From Flavobacteriaceae bacterium PS02338 (GTDB lineage Bacteria > Bacteroidota > Bacteroidia > Sphingobacteriales > Sphingobacteriaceae): 64,000 bases of DNA. The notes beneath the pieces were generated by a model that saw only the letters and a program-made list of their open reading frames with translations, was not told the DNA's origin and searched no databases. The position numbers and the translations under genes were made by a program. The stretch is from NCBI GenBank assembly GCA_029959615.1, contig JASCOD010000005.1:1-64000 (forward strand). The letters are read 5' to 3'. Position 1 is the stretch's first letter, and each line of letters opens with the position of its first letter. Shown piece by piece: positions 25,856 through 35,460 of the stretch.

Positions 25856-26194
25856 TCAAATATATTTAGCTTGTATTTTCTTAGGCAGTTTAGCCAACAC
25901 CAATTCTCTAGAACGTTCCACACGTTTCTTTAACTCCAAATCGTTTAAAACATCTAAATTTTCTATTTGTACCCATTGCCTTTTGGCCAAATGGTAAGCT
26001 TGCTTTATACCGTCCCTAGCAGTAAGTTCGTCAAACTCTTCTGGGGTACATTTGGTAGAAAATCTGTTTCCATCGTCAATAGCTAAAATCACAAAGATTT
26101 TCTCTTCAATCATAAAACAGAGATGATCCCATTTCATGCCTTCGGTAGTACCCGGCAGACTTAAACAATATTCTCTAAAACTTTCGATATCCAT
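25856..26194 (-). CDS. MmcQ/YjbR family DNA-binding-like protein
   Basis: A cytoplasmic protein of 112 residues with the YjbR fold (double-wing motif). The opening MDIESFREYCLSLPGTTEG and the middle VILAIDDGNRFSTKCTPEEF are typical, as is the C-terminal RSRELVLAKLPKK. The cellular role is unproven, and DNA binding is suggested only from structure in the family. An upstream TTG would add seven residues encoded by its own promoter, so I use the ATG at 26194. The promoter is TTTG (26227-26230), 20 bases, TATCTTTA (26199-26206), ending four bases before the ATG. Confidence 0.85.
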   Translation of the reverse strand: MDIESFREYCLSLPGTTEGMKWDHLCFMIEEKIFVILAIDDGNRFSTKCTPEEFDELTARDGIKQAYHLAKRQWVQIENLDVLNDLELKKRVERSRELVLAKLPKKIQAKYI

Positions 26195-26280
26195 TTTGTA
26201 AAGATAAAGGAACAAGGATAAAAGAACAAAGGCTCTAATTTGGATAAATTCTACTTATAAAACAATTAAGTAATTTAAGC

Positions 26281-26288
26281 TAATTTTG
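26281..26288 (+). promoter_or_regulatory. -7 box of mnmD
   Basis: TAATTTTG ends four bases before the mnmD ATG at 26293. There is no clear TTG at the -33 distance. It is one of the set of boxes at this spacing in the window. Confidence 0.5.
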
Positions 26289-26292
26289 CGAC

Positions 26293-26964
26293 ATGAATAT
26301 CCTTATCCAAACCGCTGATGGTTCAAACACCTTGTTTAACGAAGAAATTGGTGAACATTACCATTCATCGTATGGTGCCGTGCAAGAAAGTAAGCACGTT
26401 TTTATAGAAGCTGGCTTAAAGTATGGATTTGAAAAATTCGAAAACCCTGAAATTGATATTTTGGAGGTAGGTTTTGGCACTGGTTTGAATTTTTTACTAA
26501 GTTATGCGCATTGTAATGAAATAAACAAGAAACTGAATTATCATTCTATTGAAGCCTTCCCCTTATCATCGGCAACTATTACTGCTACTGGTTACAATCA
26601 ATATGTACAGTCTTCAATTTGGAACAGCTTTTTGGAGAACTATGAAATAGCTATTGATAATCATGTTGAATTAGCGGCAAATTGCCAGTTGGAAATTAGT
26701 CATACGACCTTGCAAAATTTCGCTACGGAAAAACGTTTTGACGCACTTTACTTTGACGCCTTTTCGGTTAGACATCAACCAGAGCTTTGGACCAATGAAA
26801 TGATTGCCCATGCTTGTAGTTTCTTAAAAATAGACGGCATTTTTGTCACTTATGCCATTACAGGAAATTTGAAGCGTGCCTTAAAAGCCTGTGGTTTTGA
26901 GATTGAAAAGCTACCGGGTGCACCTGGAAAACGAGAGATGTTGAGGGCTATTAAAACTACTTAA
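26293..26964 (+). CDS. mnmD: tRNA 5-methylaminomethyl-2-thiouridine methyltransferase MnmD
   Basis: This is a stand-alone MnmD domain of 223 residues (DUF752 family), which methylates nm5s2U to mnm5s2U at the wobble position of some tRNAs with S-adenosylmethionine. In E. coli this domain is fused to MnmC1. The SAM-binding loop is VGFGTGLNFLL near residue 56, and the catalytic-region motif DALYFDAFS precedes HQPELWTNE. The C-terminus PGAPGKREMLRA is characteristic. It is monocistronic, with a -7 box four bases before the ATG. Confidence 0.9.
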   Translation: MNILIQTADGSNTLFNEEIGEHYHSSYGAVQESKHVFIEAGLKYGFEKFENPEIDILEVGFGTGLNFLLSYAHCNEINKKLNYHSIEAFPLSSATITATGYNQYVQSSIWNSFLENYEIAIDNHVELAANCQLEISHTTLQNFATEKRFDALYFDAFSVRHQPELWTNEMIAHACSFLKIDGIFVTYAITGNLKRALKACGFEIEKLPGAPGKREMLRAIKTT

Positions 26965-26965
26965 A

Positions 26966-26995
26966 CAAAAAAGAGCCGATTATAACAATCGGCTC
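26966..26995 (-). terminator. Terminator of the sigma-SusCD-TlpA operon
   Basis: A perfect 9-bp stem, GAGCCGATT (26973-26981) with AATCGGCTC (26987-26995), has a five-base loop. Read leftward it ends in six T residues, so it mainly serves the leftward gene at 27022, but it may also act on mnmD. Confidence 0.85.
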
Positions 26996-27021
26996 AATTC
27001 AAAAACATATTTAACTAACCT

Positions 27022-28932
27022 TTATTTTTGCTGTTTTAGGAACTCAATCATTGCATCGAGTTGTGGCATTGCTTTCTCACCCTCATTACCTACTTTTCTA
27101 AATCGGATTTTACTCTCTTTGTCTAGAATAAATGTAGTCGGAATCGTATTGACATCAAGCTTTGCGCTTAATTTTTTATCCTCGTTGAAGTAGAAAGGAA
27201 AGGTGAAATTTTTATTTTGATCTACCCAGTTAAAAGCATCTTCGAAAGTATTACCACTTGCTGTGTTTAAGATCACGAACATCACATCTTTATCATCCTT
27301 ATATTTATTATAAATGACATTTAAATAGGGAAAGAATTCGATACATGGCTTACACCATGTAGCCCATAAATCTATCACTACAATTTTGCCTTTCAAATCT
27401 GTTGCAGTTAAAGGCTTTTTATTTCTATCTACAATTTGAAAATCTGGGAATGGCTTATCTAAAACAATTTTCTTTAAGCTGTTAAAATGGCTTGCTTTCC
27501 ATTCTTTATCTAGTGTGAGTAATTTAGCTTTGACATCGACCTCAGTTCCGCCGTTCGCTAAAATACTTTCTTTTAAAAGCGTAGTTGTAGCCTTATCAAA
27601 AGGAGCTAACTTATACGCGCTACCCAACATCTCCGTGGCTGTTGTTTTATCTCCGATACTTTTGTAAACATCAGAGACTTTTAACAACATTTCCTTTGAT
27701 TGCAAGTTATTTTTCACCCCTGCTAACCATTTTAGTGCTTCAGTTTGTTTACCTAATTTATAGCTCAGAATACCTTGCATTGCTTTCACTTCATTCTCCA
27801 CTTGCTTTAAGTTTTCTGTTCGCTTTTCATCAAAGCCTATTAAATAACCTGTTTCTGGAAAATATCGGACAACCGAAGTTGGATAATTTGATACATTGCT
27901 TAACAAATAAGTGTTCAGCTTTTTTGCTGAATCTAACAACATATCGTTACTTTCTAAAAACTTAACATAATTATTATAATCTCTCCAACGATAAGGGCTC
28001 GTATCTGCTTTAAGGGTAAAACTGTAATAAGCTAAGGCATTAGCTTTGTCCTTCTTCTTAATATAGTACCTAAAAAGATAATTGTGTGCATTAGAATATA
28101 ACCTTCCATCCTCTATTTTTACTGTTTTCAATAGTTTTTGGAGGCTGTCTACCACAAAAGCTTCGTCTTTATTTTGCAAAAAGCGACTCAACCTGTGCTC
28201 TTTAGCATAACTAGAATTCGGAAAATCGTTAGCTACAACCTGCCTAATCGAATCTACCTTTTGGTTTTCGCCAATAATTAGATAGCCCATAGTAGTGGAA
28301 TTTATATTTCCACCAAAAGTTGGATTACTCCTGAACTTTTTCTCGATCACCGCTAATGCTTTATTCCGAGCATCCCATTTTGCTTGCCCTTTAGATTTTT
28401 TCATCTCGTAGGTCAAAATGCGTAATTGCGATTCGTAATTTTCTGGATAAAGCGTAAGTTCTTTCTTAAACCAAGCTTGCTGTTGCTGCTCAAAAGTTGG
28501 AGATTTTCTATTCTGTGCAGATAAGCTATAACCTTTTGCTAAATAGTTTCCTTCAATTAACTTACCATCCTCATACACAAAAAACTCGTAATGAGATGTA
28601 TCTGTTGGTTGTTGTACAAAATCTTTATTTACATCAGAAATGGTATAAGAGCCAAACTTAGAGTAAAAAGGTAATTTGAATGAAACATTCCACAAACCAT
28701 TTACCTTCTGCATGGGTAACCTGTTCGGCATTTCATAGAAATTCGAATACGTAAAATTAATAAACACGTTTTTAACCGTATCGGGGATTTTACTGCCTTT
28801 TTGATTAAAAGTTACCGTTACCAAATCATTCGCCTGTGGCTTTTCGGGCTGCATTTTCACCAATTCTTGTCCGTGAGTTTTCACGAACAAGAATAATAAT
28901 AAACTTACTAGAAAAAATTTCAACCTAGTCAT
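27022..28932 (-). CDS. TlpA-like thioredoxin-domain protein of a SusCD locus
   Basis: A 636-residue exported protein: signal peptide about 1-21, a beta-sandwich-like N-terminal region, a helical tetratricopeptide-like middle at about 150-460, and a C-terminal thioredoxin domain from about 495. The redox motif WCKPC has Cys527 and Cys530 (VVIDLWATWCKPCIEFFPYL). Such proteins reduce or exchange disulfides in the periplasm. Its ATG overlaps the end of the SusD gene by eight bases, so it is translationally coupled to the importer. This suggests a substrate or receptor needing thiol chemistry, which is inference. A terminator follows. Confidence 0.85.
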   Translation of the reverse strand: MTRLKFFLVSLLLFLFVKTHGQELVKMQPEKPQANDLVTVTFNQKGSKIPDTVKNVFINFTYSNFYEMPNRLPMQKVNGLWNVSFKLPFYSKFGSYTISDVNKDFVQQPTDTSHYEFFVYEDGKLIEGNYLAKGYSLSAQNRKSPTFEQQQQAWFKKELTLYPENYESQLRILTYEMKKSKGQAKWDARNKALAVIEKKFRSNPTFGGNINSTTMGYLIIGENQKVDSIRQVVANDFPNSSYAKEHRLSRFLQNKDEAFVVDSLQKLLKTVKIEDGRLYSNAHNYLFRYYIKKKDKANALAYYSFTLKADTSPYRWRDYNNYVKFLESNDMLLDSAKKLNTYLLSNVSNYPTSVVRYFPETGYLIGFDEKRTENLKQVENEVKAMQGILSYKLGKQTEALKWLAGVKNNLQSKEMLLKVSDVYKSIGDKTTATEMLGSAYKLAPFDKATTTLLKESILANGGTEVDVKAKLLTLDKEWKASHFNSLKKIVLDKPFPDFQIVDRNKKPLTATDLKGKIVVIDLWATWCKPCIEFFPYLNVIYNKYKDDKDVMFVILNTASGNTFEDAFNWVDQNKNFTFPFYFNEDKKLSAKLDVNTIPTTFILDKESKIRFRKVGNEGEKAMPQLDAMIEFLKQQK

Positions 28933-30364
28933 TTGGTTTTAATTTAGGGTTGGTTTTCAAAATATCAACATGTATTGGTATTAACATATCTGAAGCAGTA
29001 AAACCATTGTTTTTAGTTACAGATAACACTTGTACAGCACGGTTGGTACGCACTAAATCGAACCAACGGTGCCCCCATTCGCCTAACAATTCAAAACGTC
29101 TTTCATTTTCAACCGCTAGTAATACATCTGGTTTTAATAAACTCGTACTTAATAAAGTAACATCCGCTCTCCCCCTAAGCACGTTAAGGTCTTCTACCGC
29201 TTGTACTAATTTTGCCGCATTGTTTTGATTAGCCCTTGCTTCGGCTCTAATTAAATACTGCTCCGCTAAACGCAAAACAGTATTATATTCTACCACTGGC
29301 GTAGCAATTCTATATTTGTATTTCGCCGGGTATCTATAAGAAACCGAATTAAACACTTGTTCTTTAGTCCAATCTAATTTACGTTTGTCGGTACTTGCGA
29401 AAGCATCTAAAGTGGTTTGATAAACACGATACAACGGATTTGCAGTAGCGTTTGTAGGCACCATGCTAAATCCTTCCCAAGTGTTTACACCTGCGGTACT
29501 TGTATTTACGGTTAGCAACTGCCAAATAGCTTCTTCACTACTTTTTAAAAATACGGTATTTAAATCTGCTGGTATTTTGTAGCGAGTGTCTCCAATTACC
29601 AAGCTTGCGGTAGCTTCTGCCAAATCCCATTTTTCGGTATATAAATAAACTCTAGCCAATAAAGCTTGCGCTGCCTTTTTATTAGGTCTAACTCGTTCTG
29701 CACTTACGTAGGTATCGCCTAAATTAGCAACGGCATCTACCAAATCTTTCGTTATAAAAGCGTAAACATCTGCTTTAGGAGACTGAGGCAAAAGGTTATT
29801 TTTAAATACATCGTTATCTTGTACCAAAGGCACTTTATTAAACATATTTACCAAATAAAAATAACAAAACGCTCGTACAAACTTAGCCTCGCCAATTAAT
29901 TGGGTTTTTACAGCTGCACTTAAAGACGAAGCCTCTACACCTGCTATTACGTTATTTGCTTGTCCAATTACACCGTAAGGCTGACTCCACATTCTATCTA
30001 AAAACCCAGTACTAGGTAACAATGCATTGTCTTTATAGGCATCGTATGATGCTGCTCCAAGATAATAATCATCTGCTGTAATTGACATCAGTATAGATAA
30101 AAAACCACTTGCGAATTGACTGTTAAAGCCATTCATGGTATTGTACATCCCCAACGCTGTGGAAGTTGCAATTCGTTCATCCTTAAATGCATCTGCCGCC
30201 GCCGTAACATTTATAGGTGGATCCGCATCTAAAAATTTCTTGCAGGATACGCTGGTGATACTTAACGCTGCAATATATAATGGAATAAATTTAGCTTTCA
30301 TTGTTAAACCTTTTTTATTGGTAGTTGCACTTAAAAACATACTATTTTTTATAATTCTTTTCAT
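28925..30364 (-). CDS. SusD/RagB family nutrient-binding lipoprotein
   Basis: SusD-like lid proteins sit on the outer face of the outer membrane over a SusC channel. The lipobox is SVSC, and SusD features include CKKFLDADPP after the Cys, then QLIGEAKFVRAFCYFYLVNMF, ALLARVYLYTEKWDLAE, and near the end NERRFELLGEWGHRWFDLVR. The long form starting at 30364 has 40 residues before the Cys; an internal ATG at 30301 would give a normal 20-residue signal and may be the true start. The gene follows SusC by 15 bp. The substrate is not readable from the sequence. Confidence 0.9.
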   Translation of the reverse strand: MKRIIKNSMFLSATTNKKGLTMKAKFIPLYIAALSITSVSCKKFLDADPPINVTAAADAFKDERIATSTALGMYNTMNGFNSQFASGFLSILMSITADDYYLGAASYDAYKDNALLPSTGFLDRMWSQPYGVIGQANNVIAGVEASSLSAAVKTQLIGEAKFVRAFCYFYLVNMFNKVPLVQDNDVFKNNLLPQSPKADVYAFITKDLVDAVANLGDTYVSAERVRPNKKAAQALLARVYLYTEKWDLAEATASLVIGDTRYKIPADLNTVFLKSSEEAIWQLLTVNTSTAGVNTWEGFSMVPTNATANPLYRVYQTTLDAFASTDKRKLDWTKEQVFNSVSYRYPAKYKYRIATPVVEYNTVLRLAEQYLIRAEARANQNNAAKLVQAVEDLNVLRGRADVTLLSTSLLKPDVLLAVENERRFELLGEWGHRWFDLVRTNRAVQVLSVTKNNGFTASDMLIPIHVDILKTNPKLKPND

Positions 30365-30379
30365 CTTTATCTCCCTCCA

Positions 30380-33300
30380 TTAAAAAGTAACCTGTAAACC
30401 GAAAGTGAACGTTCTCATAGTTGGTGTACTTGATGTTTTTACCGAACCATATGGGTTAACCATCGAGACATTATTTCTATCAAAACCTTGAATTTCTGGA
30501 TCTAAACCTCTAAACGATGTCCAAGTAAATAAGTTCTGAGCACTAAAGTTTACACTTGCCCTCTTAATATCTACTTTTTGCGACCATTTAGAAATATCAT
30601 ACCCAAAGGATACATTTTTCAATCTAATGAAAGATGCATCTTCCCAAGCAGCTGATGAGTACCTGTAATTACTTGTATATCTAGTATAAGCTAATGACGA
30701 AGTTAGTGTAGAAGCTCTAGGGATATTGGTCACATCTCCTGGTTTTTTCCATCTATCTAATACGGAAACGTCAAAGTTTGTTAAACCACCTAAATTACCT
30801 GCTAATGGCCCATAGGCTAAACCCGGTCCTTCTTGTTTAACAAATTGGAACAAGAAACTTAACGTTGCACCTTTATAAGACAGCGTATTACTTAAACCTC
30901 CGTAATATTTAGGCATTAAATCACCAATAATTACCTCGTCGGCAGGAGATAAAACATTATCACCATTAACATCTAAAAATTGAGCAACACCTGTAGCTGG
31001 ATCTACACCAGTAAATTGATAGCCCTTTACAAGCCTAGTAGATTCGCCAATAATGTATTTACTTGCATCAGAAGATGAAACTAAATCTGGATACTCTAAC
31101 AATTTATTTTTTGGTAATGAAAAGTTAAGTGTTGTAGTCCATTTAAAGTCCTTATTACTAATATTATTAGATGTTAAATCAAACTCCCAACCAGAATTTT
31201 GAATTTTTGCTGGCCAATTACCAAAATATGAACTAAATCCTGTTTGTGAAGCTAAAGTAATCTCTACCAACTGATTACCTGAACGATTATTGTAATACGT
31301 AGTATTTAAGAAAAAACGATCGTTTAAAAAGCCTAATTCTAACCCAATTTCTCTTTTGGTATTTTCTTCCCACATATAGTTTGGATTATATACTCTAATA
31401 GGCGTAAGCGTTGAAGTTCCTTGAAATGCAAAACCACTGCTCCATGTATCCAAGTATCTATAATCTCCAATTTGATCGCTACCTGTTAAACCGAAACTGG
31501 CTCTCAATTTACCGAAGCTTAACACTTTATTATTCTTCAAGAAATCTTCGCTAGAAAAAATCCAACCAGCACCAATAGCACCAAAGTTACCGTGCTTATT
31601 ACCCGGTCCAAATCTAGAAGAGCCATCTCTACGTCCTGATAGGTTTAAATAGTATTTACTATCGTAATTGTAGCTAATTCTACTAAAATAAGATTGATAT
31701 GTATACTCTGCAGACTGAAAACTATTTACTCTTAAAGTACCCGCAGCAGTCATATTTTGCAACTGACTATCGCTTGAATAACCCGTTCCTAATAGATGAT
31801 GTCCTTTAGTTTCTCCTTGCTGCCAAGTACCACCTAACAATACCTTAAATTCGTGTTTACCAAACGACTTTGTATAGTTCAATTGCGGCTCTACGATATA
31901 AGAATTATAATCGCTAAAACCGTAATTAGCTTGGTTAGTAGAAGTTGATGCTGGATTAAAGCCCGTTAATGGCAGAGTTTGCACTTGATCCATGCTCTTT
32001 AAGTTATAACCAAAGCTTACCTTAGCTTCTAACTCCGGTAATACTTGGTAAGACGCTACTGAATTTGCTAAAAGCGATTTAGTTTTAGAAACCGAACCTC
32101 TTTCCATGTAAGCATATGGATTTTGTAATGATGTACCAAACCAATAATAGCTACCATCTGGATTGTACAAATAATAGTTAGGCGCCAGGTTATAATATTG
32201 CGCTAAATCTGTAGGTACTGTATTATTTTTATCTGTAGCGTAATTTACACTAGCATTTAACTTAAATTTACCATTTTTAGATTGCGTGGTAATGTTAAAA
32301 GCTCCATTAATACGATTGTAAGATTTATCGCCCGGCAACGGATCGCCTTGATTGTTGTAATTACCACTAAACAAATATTTTACTTGGTCAGAACCGCCAC
32401 TTACAGATAACTGATAGTTACTAAAAGGTGCAGAAAAACCATACAAACGATCTTGCCAATCGTTATAATCCGTTTGGTTCCAAGTTAATAAATCTGGGGC
32501 ATTAGTTGCAGTAGGGGTATTATTATCGTTTGTAAAACCTTCTCTTCTTAATTCTAAAAACTGTTCAGTATTTAACATTTCCAACGTTTTAATAGCCTTA
32601 GAAGCTCCGATATTAGCACCAAAATCTACTTTCAGACTACCAGCCTGTCCTCTTTTCGTAGTAATTAGAACTACGCCGTTAGCACCACGCGAACCATAAA
32701 TAGCAGTAGCATCTGCATCTTTTAAGATATCTATACGTTCAATATCATTTGGATTAATCATCGCTAATGGATTTTGACGACCATTTGCAGCGATAAATTG
32801 GTTCATGCTATCATCAGAAAAAGGCACACCATCCACAATATAAAGTGGTGTATTACCGCTCGATAAGGAGTTAGCTCCACGCAATTGTACATTAAAACCT
32901 CCACCTGGCAAGCCACTATTCGAAGAAATCATTACACCCGAAGCACGGCCTTGCAAAGCGGCTAACGGATCGATTACTGGTTGATTCGCCAGTTCTTTAG
33001 CCGTTACGCTTGAGATAGAACCTAAATTTGTTCTATTGGTTGAAGTACCATAACCTACAACAACAACCTCATCTAGCTTAGATAGATCTGGAGTTAACAC
33101 TACATTTATGTTATTTCCATCAAGTTTTATTTCTTGTGTTTTATAACCGATATATAGTACAACCAAAATATCTCCCGCCGCAACTCCAGTCAAATTAGCT
33201 TTTCCTTCTTCATTTGTACCGAAAACCGCTGGTCTGTTTTTAATTTTTAAGGAAACTCCCGGAATCGGCTTATTAGTTTCGTCTAAAACTGTTACAGTAA

Positions 33301-33625
33301 TATTATTTTGAGCAGTAGAAGCTGTATAAGCTCTATCTTTACGTTTAACAACAATGGTATTTTCAAATGTCTGATACTTCAAATTACCATTGTTAAAGAT
33401 CTGTTTTAACACTACTGTTATGCTTTCGTTTTTAACGTTAATGTTATAAAGTGTGTTGTCGATTTCACTTGGATCATAAACAAATCTATAGGCAGAGTGA
33501 CCTTCAATTTCCTTTACAACCTGTTGAAATTTTGCATTTGTTAAGTTGAGTGTTAAGTTTTGAGCCGCTGCCGCCTGACCAAAGTACGCCAGTAAGCAAA
33601 ACAGTAAGTAGATTTTTATTTTCAT
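30380..33625 (-). CDS. SusC/RagA TonB-linked outer-membrane transporter with STN domain
   Basis: A 1081-residue importer. In order: signal peptide (about 1-22), STN signalling domain (about 23-100, as in FecA-like receptors that talk to an anti-sigma factor), carboxypeptidase-regulatory-like domain (about 105-180), TonB-box-like segment LDEVVVVGYGT, plug with LQGRASGVMI and IERIDILKDADATAIYGSRG, and a large barrel ending in the aromatic strand TFTFGLQVTF. The STN domain agrees with the upstream FecR and sigma genes: substrate binding should be signalled to FecR. The genes form the order sigma, fecR, susC, susD, tlpA. Confidence 0.95.
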   Translation of the reverse strand: MKIKIYLLFCLLAYFGQAAAAQNLTLNLTNAKFQQVVKEIEGHSAYRFVYDPSEIDNTLYNINVKNESITVVLKQIFNNGNLKYQTFENTIVVKRKDRAYTASTAQNNITVTVLDETNKPIPGVSLKIKNRPAVFGTNEEGKANLTGVAAGDILVVLYIGYKTQEIKLDGNNINVVLTPDLSKLDEVVVVGYGTSTNRTNLGSISSVTAKELANQPVIDPLAALQGRASGVMISSNSGLPGGGFNVQLRGANSLSSGNTPLYIVDGVPFSDDSMNQFIAANGRQNPLAMINPNDIERIDILKDADATAIYGSRGANGVVLITTKRGQAGSLKVDFGANIGASKAIKTLEMLNTEQFLELRREGFTNDNNTPTATNAPDLLTWNQTDYNDWQDRLYGFSAPFSNYQLSVSGGSDQVKYLFSGNYNNQGDPLPGDKSYNRINGAFNITTQSKNGKFKLNASVNYATDKNNTVPTDLAQYYNLAPNYYLYNPDGSYYWFGTSLQNPYAYMERGSVSKTKSLLANSVASYQVLPELEAKVSFGYNLKSMDQVQTLPLTGFNPASTSTNQANYGFSDYNSYIVEPQLNYTKSFGKHEFKVLLGGTWQQGETKGHHLLGTGYSSDSQLQNMTAAGTLRVNSFQSAEYTYQSYFSRISYNYDSKYYLNLSGRRDGSSRFGPGNKHGNFGAIGAGWIFSSEDFLKNNKVLSFGKLRASFGLTGSDQIGDYRYLDTWSSGFAFQGTSTLTPIRVYNPNYMWEENTKREIGLELGFLNDRFFLNTTYYNNRSGNQLVEITLASQTGFSSYFGNWPAKIQNSGWEFDLTSNNISNKDFKWTTTLNFSLPKNKLLEYPDLVSSSDASKYIIGESTRLVKGYQFTGVDPATGVAQFLDVNGDNVLSPADEVIIGDLMPKYYGGLSNTLSYKGATLSFLFQFVKQEGPGLAYGPLAGNLGGLTNFDVSVLDRWKKPGDVTNIPRASTLTSSLAYTRYTSNYRYSSAAWEDASFIRLKNVSFGYDISKWSQKVDIKRASVNFSAQNLFTWTSFRGLDPEIQGFDRNNVSMVNPYGSVKTSSTPTMRTFTFGLQVTF

Positions 33626-33679
33626 AAAAAAGGTTTAAGTTAAAAGTTTGTGTTATTTAGAACAGTTGGTTGCTGAGAT

Positions 33680-34732
33680 TTATGGTATTAATGCTAGGTG
33701 AACGCCCTCCTTTCTATATTTAATACCCGAAAATTCTAAAATGGCCAATACTTCACTAAAAGGCTGTTTTCTAGATATTTTCCCTGTAAGCGTTTTATTT
33801 TTATACTTTGGATGTATTTCATAACTGAAATTATACCACCTAGATAAGTCTTCGAGTATTTCGGACAATGGAGTATCAGAATAGTCAAAATAACCCTCTT
33901 TCCAAGCGTATTGCGTAGATGGGTTTACAATTTCACTAACAGATGATGCTCCTGTTTGCTCATTAACTTGATAGAGCTGATTAGGTTTTATAACAGATTG
34001 CTGATTTTTCTTAGAAATACTTATGGAACCTTCTACCAAAAATGCTTTAACATTTTTATTATCGCCATAATAGTTCACATTGAACTCTGTACCGAGTGCT
34101 TCTATTTTTGTGTTGGCAGCAAACACCCTAAACGGTTTTGTTTTATCTTTAGCTACCTTAAAGTATACTTCGCCTTTTTTCAGATTTAAATCACGATAGG
34201 TTTGATTAAAATCTTCCGGAACAACTACTTCACTGTTGGCATTTAACCAAATTTCACTTCCATCGGATAAAACTGCATGAAACTCTTCGCCTATTGAAGT
34301 ACTAATTGTAAGTTGTTCGCCAGATTTAAATTCGGACATTATTTTTTTAATATCCGTATCATGATAAACAACGGCACTTTTTGAGGCAACAAGTACTGCA
34401 GCCTTAACTTTACCACTTACAAAGTTGGCATTATCATTTATTGCTGGCTCATGATTAGATTGGTAAACTGCAAAAGAAATACTAGCTAATACAATAATTG
34501 CAGCGGCTACTTTTAAAAATGTGAAGCCACGGCTAGGCTTTTTATTAATATTAAGGGCAATACCGCTCCATATTTGCTCGTTTACAGAACTTAATTGCTC
34601 TAAATCCGGAATTTTAGTCGACTTACCCGCAGCATATTGATTATACCAAAGCTCTACATAGATCTTTTCTTCAGAACTACATTCATTATCGGCATATCTC
34701 CTTAATAATTCGTTAGTAATTTTAATAGACAT
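33680..34732 (-). CDS. FecR family anti-sigma factor / signal transducer
   Basis: A 350-residue single-pass inner-membrane protein. The cytoplasmic N-terminus (ELLRRYADNECSSEEK) binds the sigma factor, a membrane helix lies at about 72-90, the FecR domain at about 140-240 (VLSDGSEIWLNANSEVVVPEDF, FRVFAANTKIEALGTEFNV), and the C-terminal DUF4974 domain ends the protein (LSEILEDLSRWYNFSYEI). It is expected to relay a signal from the STN domain of the SusC protein to the ECF sigma encoded 33 bp upstream. Confidence 0.9.
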   Translation of the reverse strand: MSIKITNELLRRYADNECSSEEKIYVELWYNQYAAGKSTKIPDLEQLSSVNEQIWSGIALNINKKPSRGFTFLKVAAAIIVLASISFAVYQSNHEPAINDNANFVSGKVKAAVLVASKSAVVYHDTDIKKIMSEFKSGEQLTISTSIGEEFHAVLSDGSEIWLNANSEVVVPEDFNQTYRDLNLKKGEVYFKVAKDKTKPFRVFAANTKIEALGTEFNVNYYGDNKNVKAFLVEGSISISKKNQQSVIKPNQLYQVNEQTGASSVSEIVNPSTQYAWKEGYFDYSDTPLSEILEDLSRWYNFSYEIHPKYKNKTLTGKISRKQPFSEVLAILEFSGIKYRKEGVHLALIP

Positions 34733-34765
34733 ATTATTGTTTGGTTAAAAACAATAATATGACAG

Positions 34766-35302
34766 CTATAAAAAGAAAAGGTAGTACTTGATATGAAGAA
34801 ATTTTTCCCTCATTAATTGCAAAGCTCTACTAACTTGTTTTTTCACCGTGTTTTCTGCGATTTCAAGTTCTTCTGCAATCTCTTTATATGATTTGTTTTC
34901 AAATCGGCTCTTTTTGAAAATAATAGCCATTTTTGGAGGCAAATTTTCTATTTCACTATTAATTTGTCTGGCCAATTCCTTTTCAATTAGAAAAACATCC
35001 GGCTCATTAAAATGTTGGGCTTGCGGTTGCGCTTCTTGATATTTTTCGTGATCAACAATCACTTTTTTGTGGGCTAAATAATTGATTGCCCTATTTCTTA
35101 CAGAGGCGTATAGATAAGATGAATAAGAGGTATTTATCCCTACACTATCAAAATTATTCCAAAGATTGGCAAAAACTTCTTGTACAATATCTTTCGCGTC
35201 ATCTTCATCATCCACCATTTTGAGTAAGTGCAAATAAAGCTTCAGCCAATGATTTTCATAGACTTCCTTAAATAGCTTCTCCTTAAATGCTTCTTTATTC
35301 AT
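34766..35302 (-). CDS. ECF RNA polymerase sigma factor
   Basis: A 178-residue extracytoplasmic-function sigma factor of the Bacteroidota FecI-like type. Region 2 (DDEDDAKDIVQEVFANLW) contacts core polymerase and the -10 DNA. Region 4 (LPPKMAIIFKKSRFENKSYKEIAEELEI then ENTVKKQVSRAL) holds the helix-turn-helix for the -35 element. It is the first gene of the leftward operon, controlled by FecR, and presumably transcribes the susC unit. A TATTTTTG box at 35360-35367 upstream lacks a good -33 element. Confidence 0.9.
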   Translation of the reverse strand: MNKEAFKEKLFKEVYENHWLKLYLHLLKMVDDEDDAKDIVQEVFANLWNNFDSVGINTSYSSYLYASVRNRAINYLAHKKVIVDHEKYQEAQPQAQHFNEPDVFLIEKELARQINSEIENLPPKMAIIFKKSRFENKSYKEIAEELEIAENTVKKQVSRALQLMREKFLHIKYYLFFL

Positions 35303-35460
35303 TTAAATTTTTATAGAATAATTTTGAGGCGAGAGCTGAAATAACAGATGAATTTATCACAAAAATACGAAAAACTACTACAACAGTAGACTATTTTTGT
35401 AATGACAAGCAAGTCTATCGATAAAAGTTATTTAACAAATCAACTTTCTATCTACACTAA

